Positions 9,024 to 18,084 are shown, counted from the stretch's first letter. The stretch: DNA of 53,048 nt from Sphingomonadaceae bacterium (GCA_023384025.1 JAHDXX010000001.1:1-53048); one strand, 5' to 3'. Numbers and translations: made by a program. Notes: a model not told the origin generated them from the sequence alone.

Positions 9024-9118
9024 GCCGATTGCGCCGGGGGCGTGCTCGCTCTTTTGAGCGATTGCGTCCTCGGCGCCGGCCTGCTTGAACGGCGGGCGAA
9101 CCAAGGAGAGGGAACACG

Positions 9119-9913
9119 ATGCCGGACTATCCACTGCCCAACAATTCGACCGACCTGTCAGGCCGGGTCGCGCTGGTCACCGGGGCCTCGTCCGGATTTG
9201 GCGAGCGGTTTGCCCGGGTGCTGGCGAGCCAGGGCGCGGCAGTGGCAATCGCGGCGCGGCGGATCGACCGCCTGGAGGCGCTTGCGGCCGAGATCGAGGC
9301 TGCCGGCGGGCGCGCGCTTCCGGTGCAGATGGACGCAACCGATGCCGATGCGCTGGTCGCGGCAGTCGCGGCAGCGGAGGCGGCCTTCGGCACGGTCGAC
9401 ATCCTCGTCAACAATGCCGGCATTCCCGATGCCCAGCGCGCGCACAAGATGCCGCTCGACCTGGTCGACCGGGTGCTGGGGGTTAATCTGCGCGCGCCGT
9501 GGATTTTGGCCTGCGAAGTCGCGCGGCGGCTGATGGCGGCGGGCAAGCCGGGCAATATCGTCAACATCGCCTCCGTCGCCCACTACAGCTACAACGGCGG
9601 CGGCGCGGCGCTCTACGCGGTGACCAAGACCGCGCTGGTCCGGATGACCGAAGCGCTGAGCGTCGAATGGGCCTATGCCGGGATCAACGTCAACGCAATC
9701 GCCCCGGGCATGTTCGTGACCGAGATGACCGACGGCATGTTCGCCCGCATCGGCGATCCGACCGAAATGGTCGCGCGCCGCCGCGTGCCGGTGCCCGCGC
9801 AGCTTGATTCAACTCTGCTCTACCTTGTCAGCGCCGCGAGCGAATGCGTGACCGGCGCGACGATCCGGGTCGACGACGGGCAGAGCGCGCAGATGGCGAT
9901 GCGCAAAGCCTAG
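9119..9913 (+). CDS. SDR-family NAD(P)-dependent oxidoreductase
   Basis: This 264-residue classical short-chain dehydrogenase has a Rossmann fold with TGASSGFG (about residues 21-28). The structural motif is NNAG. The catalytic Ser in NIASVAHYS is followed by YAVTK (YxxxK). The C-terminal GATIRVDDGQS is typical. An AAGGAGAGG ribosome-binding site precedes the ATG. The substrate is probably an alcohol or ketone but cannot be named from sequence. Its stop shares CTAG with the stop of the convergent PTP-like gene. Confidence 0.92.
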   Translation: MPDYPLPNNSTDLSGRVALVTGASSGFGERFARVLASQGAAVAIAARRIDRLEALAAEIEAAGGRALPVQMDATDADALVAAVAAAEAAFGTVDILVNNAGIPDAQRAHKMPLDLVDRVLGVNLRAPWILACEVARRLMAAGKPGNIVNIASVAHYSYNGGGAALYAVTKTALVRMTEALSVEWAYAGINVNAIAPGMFVTEMTDGMFARIGDPTEMVARRRVPVPAQLDSTLLYLVSAASECVTGATIRVDDGQSAQMAMRKA

Positions 9914-10371
9914 CTCTGCCGCTCCAGCAATTCCCGCCAAGGGGCCACGCGGGGATCGTCCGAGCTCAACGGATCCCACTGCTGCGCCATCAGCGCGCGG
10001 GCCTCGGCTTCGGGCATGCCCTGTTCGCGGTGCAGGAGGTAGAAGAACGCCGAAACGCGCCAGTTCATGATGCAGTGGACATGGACCGGGGCATCGCCCG
10101 CCAGCGCCTCCTTGAATGCCGCGTAGTGGTCCGCATGCGGCGCATCGAACGGCACCGGTATATGGGTATAGGTGATGCCGGTCGCCGCCATCGCCTCGGC
10201 TTCGCGGGGCAGGGCCTCGGGATGGTCGGCGAGCGCCAAGTTTACCACTTGGCGCACACCAAGGCTCGCCAGCCGTGCCGGATCGCCCGGATCAAGCTTG
10301 CCGGAGGTGGTGATCCGGGACGACAGCCGTTGCCAGCCGCGGATGTCGTCCGGATCGCCTGGTACGCTCAC
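9910..10371 (-). CDS. Small protein-tyrosine-phosphatase-like protein (DUF442/BLH-type)
   Basis: This 153-residue protein resembles the beta-lactamase-hydrolase/DUF442 branch of cysteine phosphatases: GVRQVVNLA, then THIPVPFDAP, then the P-loop-like HVHCIMNWRVSAF. The loop is C-x4-R instead of the canonical C-x5-R, so phosphatase activity is uncertain. The start is GTG at 10371, forming a GTGA overlap with the stop of the upstream PQQ dehydrogenase, so translation is coupled. It may serve the periplasmic alcohol-oxidation operon or simply share its promoter. It is convergent with the SDR gene. Confidence 0.75.
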   Translation of the reverse strand: MSVPGDPDDIRGWQRLSSRITTSGKLDPGDPARLASLGVRQVVNLALADHPEALPREAEAMAATGITYTHIPVPFDAPHADHYAAFKEALAGDAPVHVHCIMNWRVSAFFYLLHREQGMPEAEARALMAQQWDPLSSDDPRVAPWRELLERQS

Positions 10372-12500
10372 TTCACTCCGCCATCCTTGTCCTGATTGGC
10401 GCGGAAGATCACGTATTCACGGATCGAGTCCATCTGCTCCTTGGTCAGCGACCCGGCGAAGCTCGCCATGCCGTTGTCCTTGAGCAGTCCGTCGTTGACC
10501 ACGGCAAGGAAGGCACCCTTGTCGGCCAGCGTCGCGCTGCGGCGCAGGTCCGGCAGCACGGTCGAGCCGACCGCTGCGGGCGCATGGCACACCGCGCAAT
10601 AGCGGGCATAGAGCTTGCCACCCGCTGCGATCACCTCGGCCTTGGCCCGGCTGGGCGGGGGGTCGAGCGGCAGCTTGGCCAGCGCTGGCATGTCCGGAAG
10701 CTTGGCCTTGCCGCCCAGCTTGAACACCAGCAGGCGGCTGATGTTCTGGACCGGCTTCATTCGGTCGATGATCTCGCCATCGACAGTGATGGCATAGGCG
10801 CCGCCCCAACCGGCCAGCACCGCGACATATTGCTCGCCATTGACGGTGTAGGTGATCGGCGGGGCGACCACCCCGGTCTGGGCGGGGAAGCTCCACAGCT
10901 TCTTGCCGTCCTTGGCGCTGTAGGCGTTGAACTCGCTGCCGGCCGTGCCCTGGAACACCAGCCCACCTCCGGTCGCCAGCAGGCCGCCGTTCCACGGGCC
11001 GGGGTGCGGCACAGTCCAGCGCGCCTTCTGCGCGACCGGATCCCACGCCACCAGCATGCCCTTGAGCGTGCCGGCGATTTGCTTGCGAATGCCGAGATCG
11101 GGCGGCAGGTCGCCTGCGCCCAGATCGAACCCGACGTTGAAGCCGCGCTTGCGATCGGGCTTCCAGTTCGCTTCCGGGGCATAGGCCATCGCCGCCTCGA
11201 AAGCGGGGATGTAGACCAGATTCTCGCCCGGGTGATAGGCCATCGGATGCCAGTTGTGCCCGCCCAGCGCGCCCGGGGTGACGAGCGCTGGCTTGCCGGT
11301 CTTGTCGACGCGTGCTTCGGGATTCTCGATCGGGCGCCCGGTCTTGGGATCGATCCCGCTGGCCCAGTTGACCGTGACATAGGGCTGGGCGCTGATGAAC
11401 TTGCCGGTTTCGCGGTCGATCACGTAGAAAAAGCCGTTCTTCGGCGCCTGCATCAGCACCTTGCGCGGCTTCCCGTCGATTTCCATGTCGGCCAGCATGA
11501 TGTGCTGGGTGGCGGTGTAGTCCCAGGTCTCGCCCGGCGTCGTCTGGTAATGCCACACATATTCGCCGGTCTTGGGCCGGATCGCGACGATGCTGGAGAG
11601 ATAGAGGTTGTCGCCTTCGCCGGTGCCGTCAGCACCCGGGCTGCGATAGGCCCGGTTCCACGGGGACCCGTTGCCGACCCCGATGTAGAGCAGGTCCAGC
11701 TCCGGGTCGTAGGCCATCGAATCCCACACCGTGCCCCCGCCACCGAGGTTCCAGTATTCACCGCTCCACGTTTCCGCCGCCTTCTTGAGGTACTCCGGAT
11801 CATCGTCCGACGGCTCGTCCGGCACGGTGTAGAAGCGCCACAGTTCCTCGCCGTCGGCCGCGTCATAGGCGGCGACATAGCCGCGCACGCCGAATTCCGC
11901 CCCGCCGTTGCCGATGATGACCTTGCCGTCGATCACCCGCGGCGCACCGGTGATGGTGTAGCTCTGGCTCTGGTCGACGGTGACCTTTTCCCATTCGACC
12001 GCGCCGGTTTCACGGTCGAGCGCGATCAGCCGCCCGTCAAGCGTGCCCAGGAACAGGCGGTCGCCCCAGATGGCAAGCCCGCGGTTGACCACGTCGCAGC
12101 ACGCCTTGACCGCAGTCTCGCCCGGCACCTTCGGGTCGTATTCCCACAAGAGCTTGCCGGTGGTCGCATCGAAGGCCTTCACCTTGCTCCATGCGGTGGT
12201 GAGATAGAGCTTGCCGTCGATCACCAGCGGGGTCGCTTCCTGCCCGCGCGCGGTGTCCATGTCGGCCGACCAGGCGAGGCCCAGCTCGCCGACGTTCCCG
12301 GTGTTGATGGAGTCGAGCGGCGCATAGCGCTGCTCCGAATAGGTCCGCCCGTAAGTGAGCCAGTTGGCGGTATCGGCATCGGCGGCGAGCAGCTTCGCCG
12401 CGTCGATCCCGCCTTCGGGCATGGCGTTGTCCTTGCAGCTGCCAAGCGCGAGCGTTGAAGCAGCCAGTGCGAGCGCAGTCGCCCATGCGATCCGTGTCAT
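10368..12500 (-). CDS. PQQ-dependent alcohol dehydrogenase with C-terminal cytochrome c domain
   Basis: This 710-residue periplasmic quinohaemoprotein oxidises alcohols and passes electrons from PQQ through its haem c to the respiratory chain. It starts with a lipoprotein-like signal (LALGSC, Cys22). An eight-bladed beta-propeller follows, with the vicinal disulphide Cys134-Cys135 (KACCDVV) and the catalytic Asp in ETWDYTATQH. The haem c site is YCAVCH with a likely axial Met in GMASF. The residue two after the catalytic Asp is Thr, not Asp, which suggests a calcium rather than lanthanide enzyme. The ATG at 12500 follows GGAGAAGAC. The antisense frame is open but is a shadow. Confidence 0.93.
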   Translation of the reverse strand: MTRIAWATALALAASTLALGSCKDNAMPEGGIDAAKLLAADADTANWLTYGRTYSEQRYAPLDSINTGNVGELGLAWSADMDTARGQEATPLVIDGKLYLTTAWSKVKAFDATTGKLLWEYDPKVPGETAVKACCDVVNRGLAIWGDRLFLGTLDGRLIALDRETGAVEWEKVTVDQSQSYTITGAPRVIDGKVIIGNGGAEFGVRGYVAAYDAADGEELWRFYTVPDEPSDDDPEYLKKAAETWSGEYWNLGGGGTVWDSMAYDPELDLLYIGVGNGSPWNRAYRSPGADGTGEGDNLYLSSIVAIRPKTGEYVWHYQTTPGETWDYTATQHIMLADMEIDGKPRKVLMQAPKNGFFYVIDRETGKFISAQPYVTVNWASGIDPKTGRPIENPEARVDKTGKPALVTPGALGGHNWHPMAYHPGENLVYIPAFEAAMAYAPEANWKPDRKRGFNVGFDLGAGDLPPDLGIRKQIAGTLKGMLVAWDPVAQKARWTVPHPGPWNGGLLATGGGLVFQGTAGSEFNAYSAKDGKKLWSFPAQTGVVAPPITYTVNGEQYVAVLAGWGGAYAITVDGEIIDRMKPVQNISRLLVFKLGGKAKLPDMPALAKLPLDPPPSRAKAEVIAAGGKLYARYCAVCHAPAAVGSTVLPDLRRSATLADKGAFLAVVNDGLLKDNGMASFAGSLTKEQMDSIREYVIFRANQDKDGGVK

Positions 12501-12651
12501 TGTCTTCTCCCCATCCCCGGCGCGACTCTGCCGGTCGCGCTTTGCAACCTTTCTTGCCTGCTTGGCGAAGACTTGTCCATTGCCCGGTAATGGTGGAACC
12601 TGTGCGCAGGCGTGCCGTTGAGCTGGCACCATAAACGCGGGAGCCGTGACG

Positions 12652-13536
12652 ATGTGCGATGAAGAACAACTGGCGAAGTGGGCGCGCGAAGGCCTCAACC
12701 GGCGACAGTTCGGGGCGCTTGGCGCGATGGCGGTCGCGGGGGCCGCGGCGGCCTGTGCACCGGTCGGTGCCGAGGATGGCCCTGTTACCTTGCCTGCGAT
12801 GGGCGAGAAGGCCGTTTCCTTCCCCACCTCGGCCGGGACAATGGATGCATGGTACGTCTACCCGATGACCAATCCGGCCCCGGCGGTGATCCTGTGGCCC
12901 GACATTGCCGGACTGCGCGAAACCAAGAAGGATATCGCCCGCCGTCTTGCCGGGCGGGGCTATGCAACGCTGGTGCTCAACCAGTATTACCGCGACACGC
13001 CGGCACCGGTCTGGACCGATTTTGCCGACTTTGCCGGAAACGGCGGGTGGGACCGGGCGCGGGCGATGCGCGGCAAGCTTGGCGCGACCGACATCATGGC
13101 CGATGCAAGGGCGGCAGTTGCGTGGCTGGATGCGCAACCGGAAGTCGACTCCAAGCGCGGGATCGGCACGCAGGGCTATTGCATGGGTGGGCCGTTCGCG
13201 GTGTGGACGGCGGCCGCTGAGCCGACCAGGGTCCGGGCTGCCGCGAGCTTCCATGGCGGCGGACTGGTGCGTGATAACGACCGGCTCAGCCCGCATGTGC
13301 AGATGAGCAGCGCCAATGCGGGTTTCCTGATCGCAGTCGCACGGAACGATCACGAGAAGTCGCCCGGCGATACGGCGACATTGGAAAAGCTCGCCCCGAC
13401 GCTCAAGCGCGCGTCAACGGTGAAGGTCCACGATGGCGATCACGGCTGGACCGTGCCGGACAGCCCGGCATATGCGCCCGCAGCCGAAGCTGAGGCGTGG
13501 GACGACCTGATGCAGCTATACGGTGCCAATCTCTAG
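12652..13536 (+). CDS. Tat-exported dienelactone-hydrolase-family protein
   Basis: This 294-residue alpha/beta hydrolase has a Tat signal (NRRQFGALGAMAVAGAAAACAP, about residues 16-37); the Cys could also be lipidated. The hydrolase core shows the DLH nucleophile elbow GYCMGG with Cys as nucleophile, the acid in VARNDH and the His in DGDHGW. DLH enzymes open lactones in aromatic catabolism, but exported members have broader or unknown esterase roles. The ATG at 12652 has GGGAG eight bases upstream. It is divergent from the PQQ dehydrogenase (151-bp gap). The convergent response-regulator gene begins three bases after its stop. Confidence 0.9.
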   Translation: MCDEEQLAKWAREGLNRRQFGALGAMAVAGAAAACAPVGAEDGPVTLPAMGEKAVSFPTSAGTMDAWYVYPMTNPAPAVILWPDIAGLRETKKDIARRLAGRGYATLVLNQYYRDTPAPVWTDFADFAGNGGWDRARAMRGKLGATDIMADARAAVAWLDAQPEVDSKRGIGTQGYCMGGPFAVWTAAAEPTRVRAAASFHGGGLVRDNDRLSPHVQMSSANAGFLIAVARNDHEKSPGDTATLEKLAPTLKRASTVKVHDGDHGWTVPDSPAYAPAAEAEAWDDLMQLYGANL

Positions 13537-13539
13537 GAT

Positions 13540-14085
13540 TCAGACAAACCCGAGTGCGGCGAGCTTGCCGGTGAGGGTGGCTTCGTCGAACGGCTTGACG
13601 ATCCAGTCGTCCGCGCCCGCGCCGATTCCGTGATGGATGTCCTGCGCGGCCGATTTGGAGGTGCAGAACACTACCCGGGTATCGGCGGAGCCCGGCAGTT
13701 CGCGCAGCGCGGCGACGAATTCCGGCCCGGTCATCACCGGCATGTCCCAATCGGTCAGGACCAGGTCGGGCATGGCCGCGCGGCACCGGGCAATCGCTTC
13801 GGCGCCGTCTTCCGCTTCGGTCACGGCGAAGCCATTCTGTTCCATGATTCGGCGGGCAATTTTGCGGATCATGCGCGAATCGTCGACCAGCAGGCAAGTG
13901 GGGGCCGCCGGTTGCGGGGCCGCGCCTGAAGAAGCTGCCTTGGCGGCAGCGACGATCGCGGCCAGATGCTCGTCGGCGCCACTGGCAGCCCGGGATGCGG
14001 GAGCGGGGGATGCCATTTCCGGTGCCGCTGCTGCCGGGGCGTTCTCGACCAGCCGCAGTTCACGCTTGATCAGGTTGTGCATCAT
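13540..14085 (-). CDS. CheY-like single-domain response regulator with Ala/Pro-rich N-terminus
   Basis: This 181-residue protein has a low-complexity Ala/Pro-rich leader (about residues 15-62). A complete receiver domain follows: acidic pair Asp68/Asp69 (LLVDDS), phospho-acceptor Asp112 (VLTDWDMP), Thr142 (FCTS) and Lys164 (IVKPF). There is no output domain, so it works by protein-protein contact, as in chemotaxis or stress relays. The ATG at 14085 overlaps the stop of the preceding gene as ATGA, so the two are co-translated. The cognate kinase is not in the window. Confidence 0.9.
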   Translation of the reverse strand: MMHNLIKRELRLVENAPAAAAPEMASPAPASRAASGADEHLAAIVAAAKAASSGAAPQPAAPTCLLVDDSRMIRKIARRIMEQNGFAVTEAEDGAEAIARCRAAMPDLVLTDWDMPVMTGPEFVAALRELPGSADTRVVFCTSKSAAQDIHHGIGAGADDWIVKPFDEATLTGKLAALGFV

Positions 14086-14420
14086 GCATTCTCCCGCCGG
14101 GCGACAAGGCTCGCATAGGCGACATGCTGGACGGACGGCGCGGGGCGCGGGGCTGACCGCTGTGCTGCCGGGCGTGCGGGTTCGATCCGCGGCTCCGGTG
14201 GCGGGGCGGCGGCTTCCCCTGCGGTCAGACAGACGTGCAGATAGGGAATCCACACATCCCCGAATTCGGCCTTCTGGTACCACACATCGAGCACATCGTA
14301 GCTCGCCCAGCAGCCATCCGGCTCGCGCAAGCGCAGGCCTTCGCCAATCCGCGGAACTGTCGCAAAGCGCAGCCGCTCCTGCGTCTGGTGGGTCTCGTTC
14401 TGGACTTCGATCTCGATCAC
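14082..14420 (-). CDS. Small unrecognised protein coupled to the response regulator
   Basis: This 112-residue protein starts with GTG at 14420 and reads MIEIEVQNETHQTQERLRF. It has a compact beta-rich N-terminal part (about residues 1-65, with WASYDVLDVWYQKAEFGDVWIPYLHVCL). A Pro/Ala/Arg-rich tail makes up the rest. I recognise no family. The ATGA overlap with the downstream receiver gene implies that the two act together, perhaps as a partner or anchor for the regulator. No strong ribosome-binding site is seen before the GTG. It is divergent from the paraslipin gene (114-bp gap). Confidence 0.7.
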   Translation of the reverse strand: MIEIEVQNETHQTQERLRFATVPRIGEGLRLREPDGCWASYDVLDVWYQKAEFGDVWIPYLHVCLTAGEAAAPPPEPRIEPARPAAQRSAPRPAPSVQHVAYASLVARRENA

Positions 14421-14534
14421 GGCACCGCCCCGATTGTCTGACCGTGCAGGGCTAGCGGCAAATCCTTGCCGAATTGCAAAGCCCGCCGCGTACGCTAGGA
14501 TGCAGCGACTGATTGCATGGGAGGGCCAGCGGCC

Positions 14535-15530
14535 ATGTTCGAATTGCTCGTCGCCATCGTATTCCTGACGGTGGTGTTCATGATCATGGGCGTGCGCGTC
14601 GTCCGCCAGGGCTTCGTCTACACGATCGAGCGGCTCGGGCGGTTCCACCTCGCCGCACAACCGGGGCTGCATGTGATCATCCCGTTCGTTGACCGGGTGG
14701 GCCAGAAGGTCAACATGATGGAGCAGGTGCTCGACATCCCGGGCCAGGAAATCATCACCCGCGACAACGCGATGGTCGGGGTCGATGCCGTGGTGTTCTT
14801 CCAGGTGCTCGACGCTGGCAAGGCGGCCTATGAAGTCGCCAACCTCTACACCGCGATCATGGCGCTCACCACGACCAACCTGCGTACCGTGATGGGCAGC
14901 ATGGACCTCGACGAGACGCTGTCGAAGCGCGACGAGATCAACGCCCGGTTGCTGAGCGTGGTCGACCATGCGACCTCGCCCTGGGGGGTCAAGATCACCC
15001 GCGTCGAGATCAAGGATATCCGCCCGCCGATGGATATCTCCGAGGCGATGGCACGGCAGATGAAGGCCGAACGCCTCAAGCGTGCAGAAATCCTCGAAGC
15101 CGAGGGTGCCCGCGCCAGCCAGATACTGCGCGCAGAAGGCGAAAAACAGTCTGCGATCCTCGAAGCCGAAGGCCGCCGTGAAGCCGCCTTCCGCGACGCC
15201 GAAGCCCGCGAACGCGAAGCCGAGGCCGAAGCCAAGGCAACCCAGATGGTCAGCGATGCGATCGCCACGTCCGGGGTGCAGGCGATCAACTACTTCGTGG
15301 CGCAGGAATACACCAAGGCGATCGGCAAGTTTGCCGACAGCAAGAACGCCAAGACCATCCTGTTCCCGGTCGAGGCAACCCAGCTGATCGGCTCGCTCGG
15401 CGGGATCGGTGAGCTGGTCAAGGAAGCGGTCAACCCGTCGTCCCCGCCGCAAGTTCCGCCGCCGGCCCGTCCGCCGCAGCAGCGCCCACCGGCGCGTCCC
15501 GGCGTGCCGCCTGCCGGGGGTGAACGCTGA
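14535..15530 (+). CDS. SPFH/Band-7 membrane protein (paraslipin, stomatin-like, QmcA type)
   Basis: This 331-residue protein has one N-terminal membrane helix (LLVAIVFLTVVFMIMGVRVV). The SPFH domain follows (FVYTIERLGRFHLAAQPGLHVIIPFVD). A long charged coiled coil then runs from about residue 175 to 245, with many EAE and REAE repeats, and the tail is Pro-rich. It forms large membrane-ring scaffolds that control membrane proteases and fluidity. GGAGGG precedes the ATG at 14535. The TGA overlaps the NfeD ATG by one base, the classic stomatin-NfeD operon. Confidence 0.95.
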   Translation: MFELLVAIVFLTVVFMIMGVRVVRQGFVYTIERLGRFHLAAQPGLHVIIPFVDRVGQKVNMMEQVLDIPGQEIITRDNAMVGVDAVVFFQVLDAGKAAYEVANLYTAIMALTTTNLRTVMGSMDLDETLSKRDEINARLLSVVDHATSPWGVKITRVEIKDIRPPMDISEAMARQMKAERLKRAEILEAEGARASQILRAEGEKQSAILEAEGRREAAFRDAEAREREAEAEAKATQMVSDAIATSGVQAINYFVAQEYTKAIGKFADSKNAKTILFPVEATQLIGSLGGIGELVKEAVNPSSPPQVPPPARPPQQRPPARPGVPPAGGER

Positions 15531-15976
15531 TGGACTGGCTTGGCGATGTGCAGCCGCACTGGCTGTGGCTGGCGCTGGGCCTGTTCCTCGCCGGCGCAGA
15601 GATCCTGGTCCCGGGCTTTTTCCTGATCTGGCTGGCGGGTGCGGCACTGCTGACCGGGCTGCTGGTATGGCTGGTCCCTGTCGGGATGCCATTGCAGGTG
15701 CTGTTCTTTGCGGTGGTCGCCTTTGCCGCCGTGCTGGCCGGGCGGCGGATGCTGCGCGATCACCCGATGGAGGAACTCGACCCCAAGATGAACCGCCGCG
15801 GCGAACGGCTCGCAGGAGAAACCGCGGTTGTCGTGCAGGCAATCGAGGCCGGGCAGGGCCGGGTGCGGCACGGCGACAGCGAATGGCTCGCGCGCGGCAC
15901 CGATGCAGCGGTGGGCGCGCGGGTGCGGATCACCGGCAGTGACGGGGCGGTCTTGCTCGTGGAGCCTATCGGCTGA
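15530..15976 (+). CDS. NfeD family protein
   Basis: This 148-residue short-form NfeD has two or three N-terminal transmembrane segments (WLWLALGLFLAGAEILVPGFFLIWLAGAALLTGLLV). The C-terminal OB-fold domain includes GETAVVVQAIEAGQGRVRHGDSEW. It partners the upstream SPFH protein. The last 11 bases overlap the end of the convergent acyltransferase gene. Confidence 0.93.
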   Translation: MDWLGDVQPHWLWLALGLFLAGAEILVPGFFLIWLAGAALLTGLLVWLVPVGMPLQVLFFAVVAFAAVLAGRRMLRDHPMEELDPKMNRRGERLAGETAVVVQAIEAGQGRVRHGDSEWLARGTDAAVGARVRITGSDGAVLLVEPIG

Positions 15977-18020
15977 AGCCGGTGCGGTCCGGCTCCAGCA
16001 CCTCCAGCAGGACAGGCTCGACCACTTTGACGAAATGCTGCGCGCCCGCCACGCTCAGGTGATGGGCATCGCGATAGAGCAGCTGGCCGAACGGTGCGGG
16101 ATCGCAATGGCTGCTGTTGCACATGACCTGCTCTGCGTGGAACACGCTTATCGCCGGGTTGGCCGCCATCACCCGATCCTGCAAACGGTGAAACCGCGCC
16201 CGTTCGGGTGAAGTGATGTCATCGCGTTCACGGCAGCTGCCTTCTCCCCTGTCGAACATCCGGGCGCGCGCCACGCAATTGCGCGGTGACAGGTGGAACT
16301 CGCCAACCTGATCGAACAGGATCACCGGGATGCCCCTGCCGGTCGGTCCGGCGGCGGCGCGCAGGATCCCCTCGGCCATGAGGTCGTCCGACTGCGGAGC
16401 GTCGGCCTTGCGGCCGTCAGGCATGCTGAGCCAGCGGTCCTCTGCATCCTTCCACTGCGGCGACAGGAAAGATGTCCAGCGGCCTGCCAGGATCACCAGC
16501 TTCAGATCGTCGATTTGCGCCAGGCGATGAGGCATGGCCTGGTTGAATTCCATGCAGGCCTGGCCAATCGGGCCGCCTTCGAGCAGGATCGAAAGCCTGA
16601 TGCCGGGAAGCGGCGGGCAGGATCTCGCGCTCGCCAGAACCACGTCGTAACCGCGCGCAGTCATGGCTACGGCGACTGCCGGCGCGAAATGCCCTGCGTG
16701 GGAATCGCCCCACAGCACGATTGTGCCTTTCGCATTGCCGCTTGCGCTGTACCGGCAGTCACCGGGACCGTGCTTGACACACTCCAGCAGGTCGGCCGCG
16801 GCCCCCCCTTCACGGTCGGTGCGCAGGACCGCATCGCCAACCCGCCCGGGCAAGCCGTTGCTCCACACAAACAGCTGTCCGATGGCGATCACGGGCATGC
16901 AGGCCAGCAAGGCAAATGCCAGCCTCCGACCAACTCTTGCGCGGGGTCCGCGCCGCCGAAGCGGTTGCTCGACCAGGCGCCAGCTCAGTGCTGCAAGAGC
17001 GATGGAGAGGGTGGCGAGCCCGGCGGCCTCCACCAGTTCCAGCGGTCGCCCCACCCACAGGCGGGCGAATGCCAGAACCGGCCAGTGCCACAGGTAGAGC
17101 GAATAGCTGATCAGCCCGATCCCCACCATCGGCCTGATGGACAGCATCCTGCTGACAAGGTTGTCCGGAGCGACCGTGCCCGCCCAGATCAGCATCGCGG
17201 CGCCCAGCACCGGGGGCACTGCCGTGAGGCCGGGAAAGACCGTGCCTTTGCCATACGTCATTGTCGGCCAGACGATCAGCGCCAGAGCCAGCACGGCAAT
17301 GACGCTGGCCATGGCGGCGGAGTGGCTTGGCCGGATGAGGCCGCGTGCAGCGAGCAGGGCAAGCAGGGCGCCCGTGCCGAGTTCCCACATGCGCGGCGGC
17401 AACAGATAGAAGGCTGCCGACGAGGGCCAGTTGACCAGAAACTGCTGTAGCCACAGCGAACCCGCCACCATCATGGCAACCGCTGCGAGGATCAGCCCGC
17501 GCGCGTGCGCCTGCCCGAACCGGCGCAAGGCAACCCAGGCGAGCCACAGGCCTGCCGGGAAGACGAGGTAGAACTGTTCCTCCACCCCGAGTGACCATGC
17601 GTGCAGAAGCACGCGGGTAGAGGCTTCCTGCCCGAAGTATCCGGCGGTGGCCCACCCCTGGAAATTCATCCCGAACAGGGCGGTGGCAGTCAGATCCTCG
17701 CCCAGCAGCACCAGTTCGCGGGGTGTCAGCATGACAAAGCCGATACCTGCTACAGTCATCAGCATGACAACAAGTGCTGGCAGAAGCCGGCTGGCGCGGC
17801 GTTCGAAGAAATCGACCAGCGAGAAGCTGCCGGCTTCGATCCGGCCCATGACCAGACCAGTGATCAGGAATCCGGAGATAACGAAGAAAACGTCGACCCC
17901 GACAAATCCCCCCTGGAATCCGGGAATTTCCGCATGGGCCAGCAGCACGGCCAGAATGGCAACAGCGCGCAGGCCGTCGATGTCGCAGCGGTAGGGGATG
18001 GTGGGTCCGGGTGCGCTCAT
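15966..18020 (-). CDS. OafA/YrhL-type acyltransferase with C-terminal SGNH domain
   Basis: This 684-residue integral membrane enzyme transfers acyl (usually acetyl) groups to surface glycans. The N-terminal acyltransferase-3 domain has about ten membrane segments and the signatures IPYRCDIDGLRAVAILAVLLAHA, FVGVDVFFVISGFLIT, FFERRASRLLPAL and HAWSLGVEEQFYLVFP. The C-terminal periplasmic SGNH domain (about 430-680) has ILWGDSHAGHF and the closing DAHHLSVAGAQ. Two-domain proteins of this kind acetylate O-antigen or other cell-surface polysaccharides. It lies 64 bp after the NDUFA9-like gene on the same strand. Confidence 0.93.
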   Translation of the reverse strand: MSAPGPTIPYRCDIDGLRAVAILAVLLAHAEIPGFQGGFVGVDVFFVISGFLITGLVMGRIEAGSFSLVDFFERRASRLLPALVVMLMTVAGIGFVMLTPRELVLLGEDLTATALFGMNFQGWATAGYFGQEASTRVLLHAWSLGVEEQFYLVFPAGLWLAWVALRRFGQAHARGLILAAVAMMVAGSLWLQQFLVNWPSSAAFYLLPPRMWELGTGALLALLAARGLIRPSHSAAMASVIAVLALALIVWPTMTYGKGTVFPGLTAVPPVLGAAMLIWAGTVAPDNLVSRMLSIRPMVGIGLISYSLYLWHWPVLAFARLWVGRPLELVEAAGLATLSIALAALSWRLVEQPLRRRGPRARVGRRLAFALLACMPVIAIGQLFVWSNGLPGRVGDAVLRTDREGGAAADLLECVKHGPGDCRYSASGNAKGTIVLWGDSHAGHFAPAVAVAMTARGYDVVLASARSCPPLPGIRLSILLEGGPIGQACMEFNQAMPHRLAQIDDLKLVILAGRWTSFLSPQWKDAEDRWLSMPDGRKADAPQSDDLMAEGILRAAAGPTGRGIPVILFDQVGEFHLSPRNCVARARMFDRGEGSCRERDDITSPERARFHRLQDRVMAANPAISVFHAEQVMCNSSHCDPAPFGQLLYRDAHHLSVAGAQHFVKVVEPVLLEVLEPDRTGFSR

Positions 18021-18084
18021 GGCTGTCGGTGCGGCGCACGGCCGGGCGGGCAGGGCGCGGGCCCGGCTCGTGGCGCGGTGCGCG

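Noticed and set aside
10584..12458. Open frame of over 600 codons on the plus strand
   Set aside because: It mirrors the PQQ dehydrogenase gene on the other strand and has no recognisable domain.
15140..15240. Possible tandem repeat in the paraslipin gene
   Set aside because: The GAAGCC-rich stretch encodes the Glu/Ala coiled coil common to SPFH proteins and is not a DNA repeat of interest.
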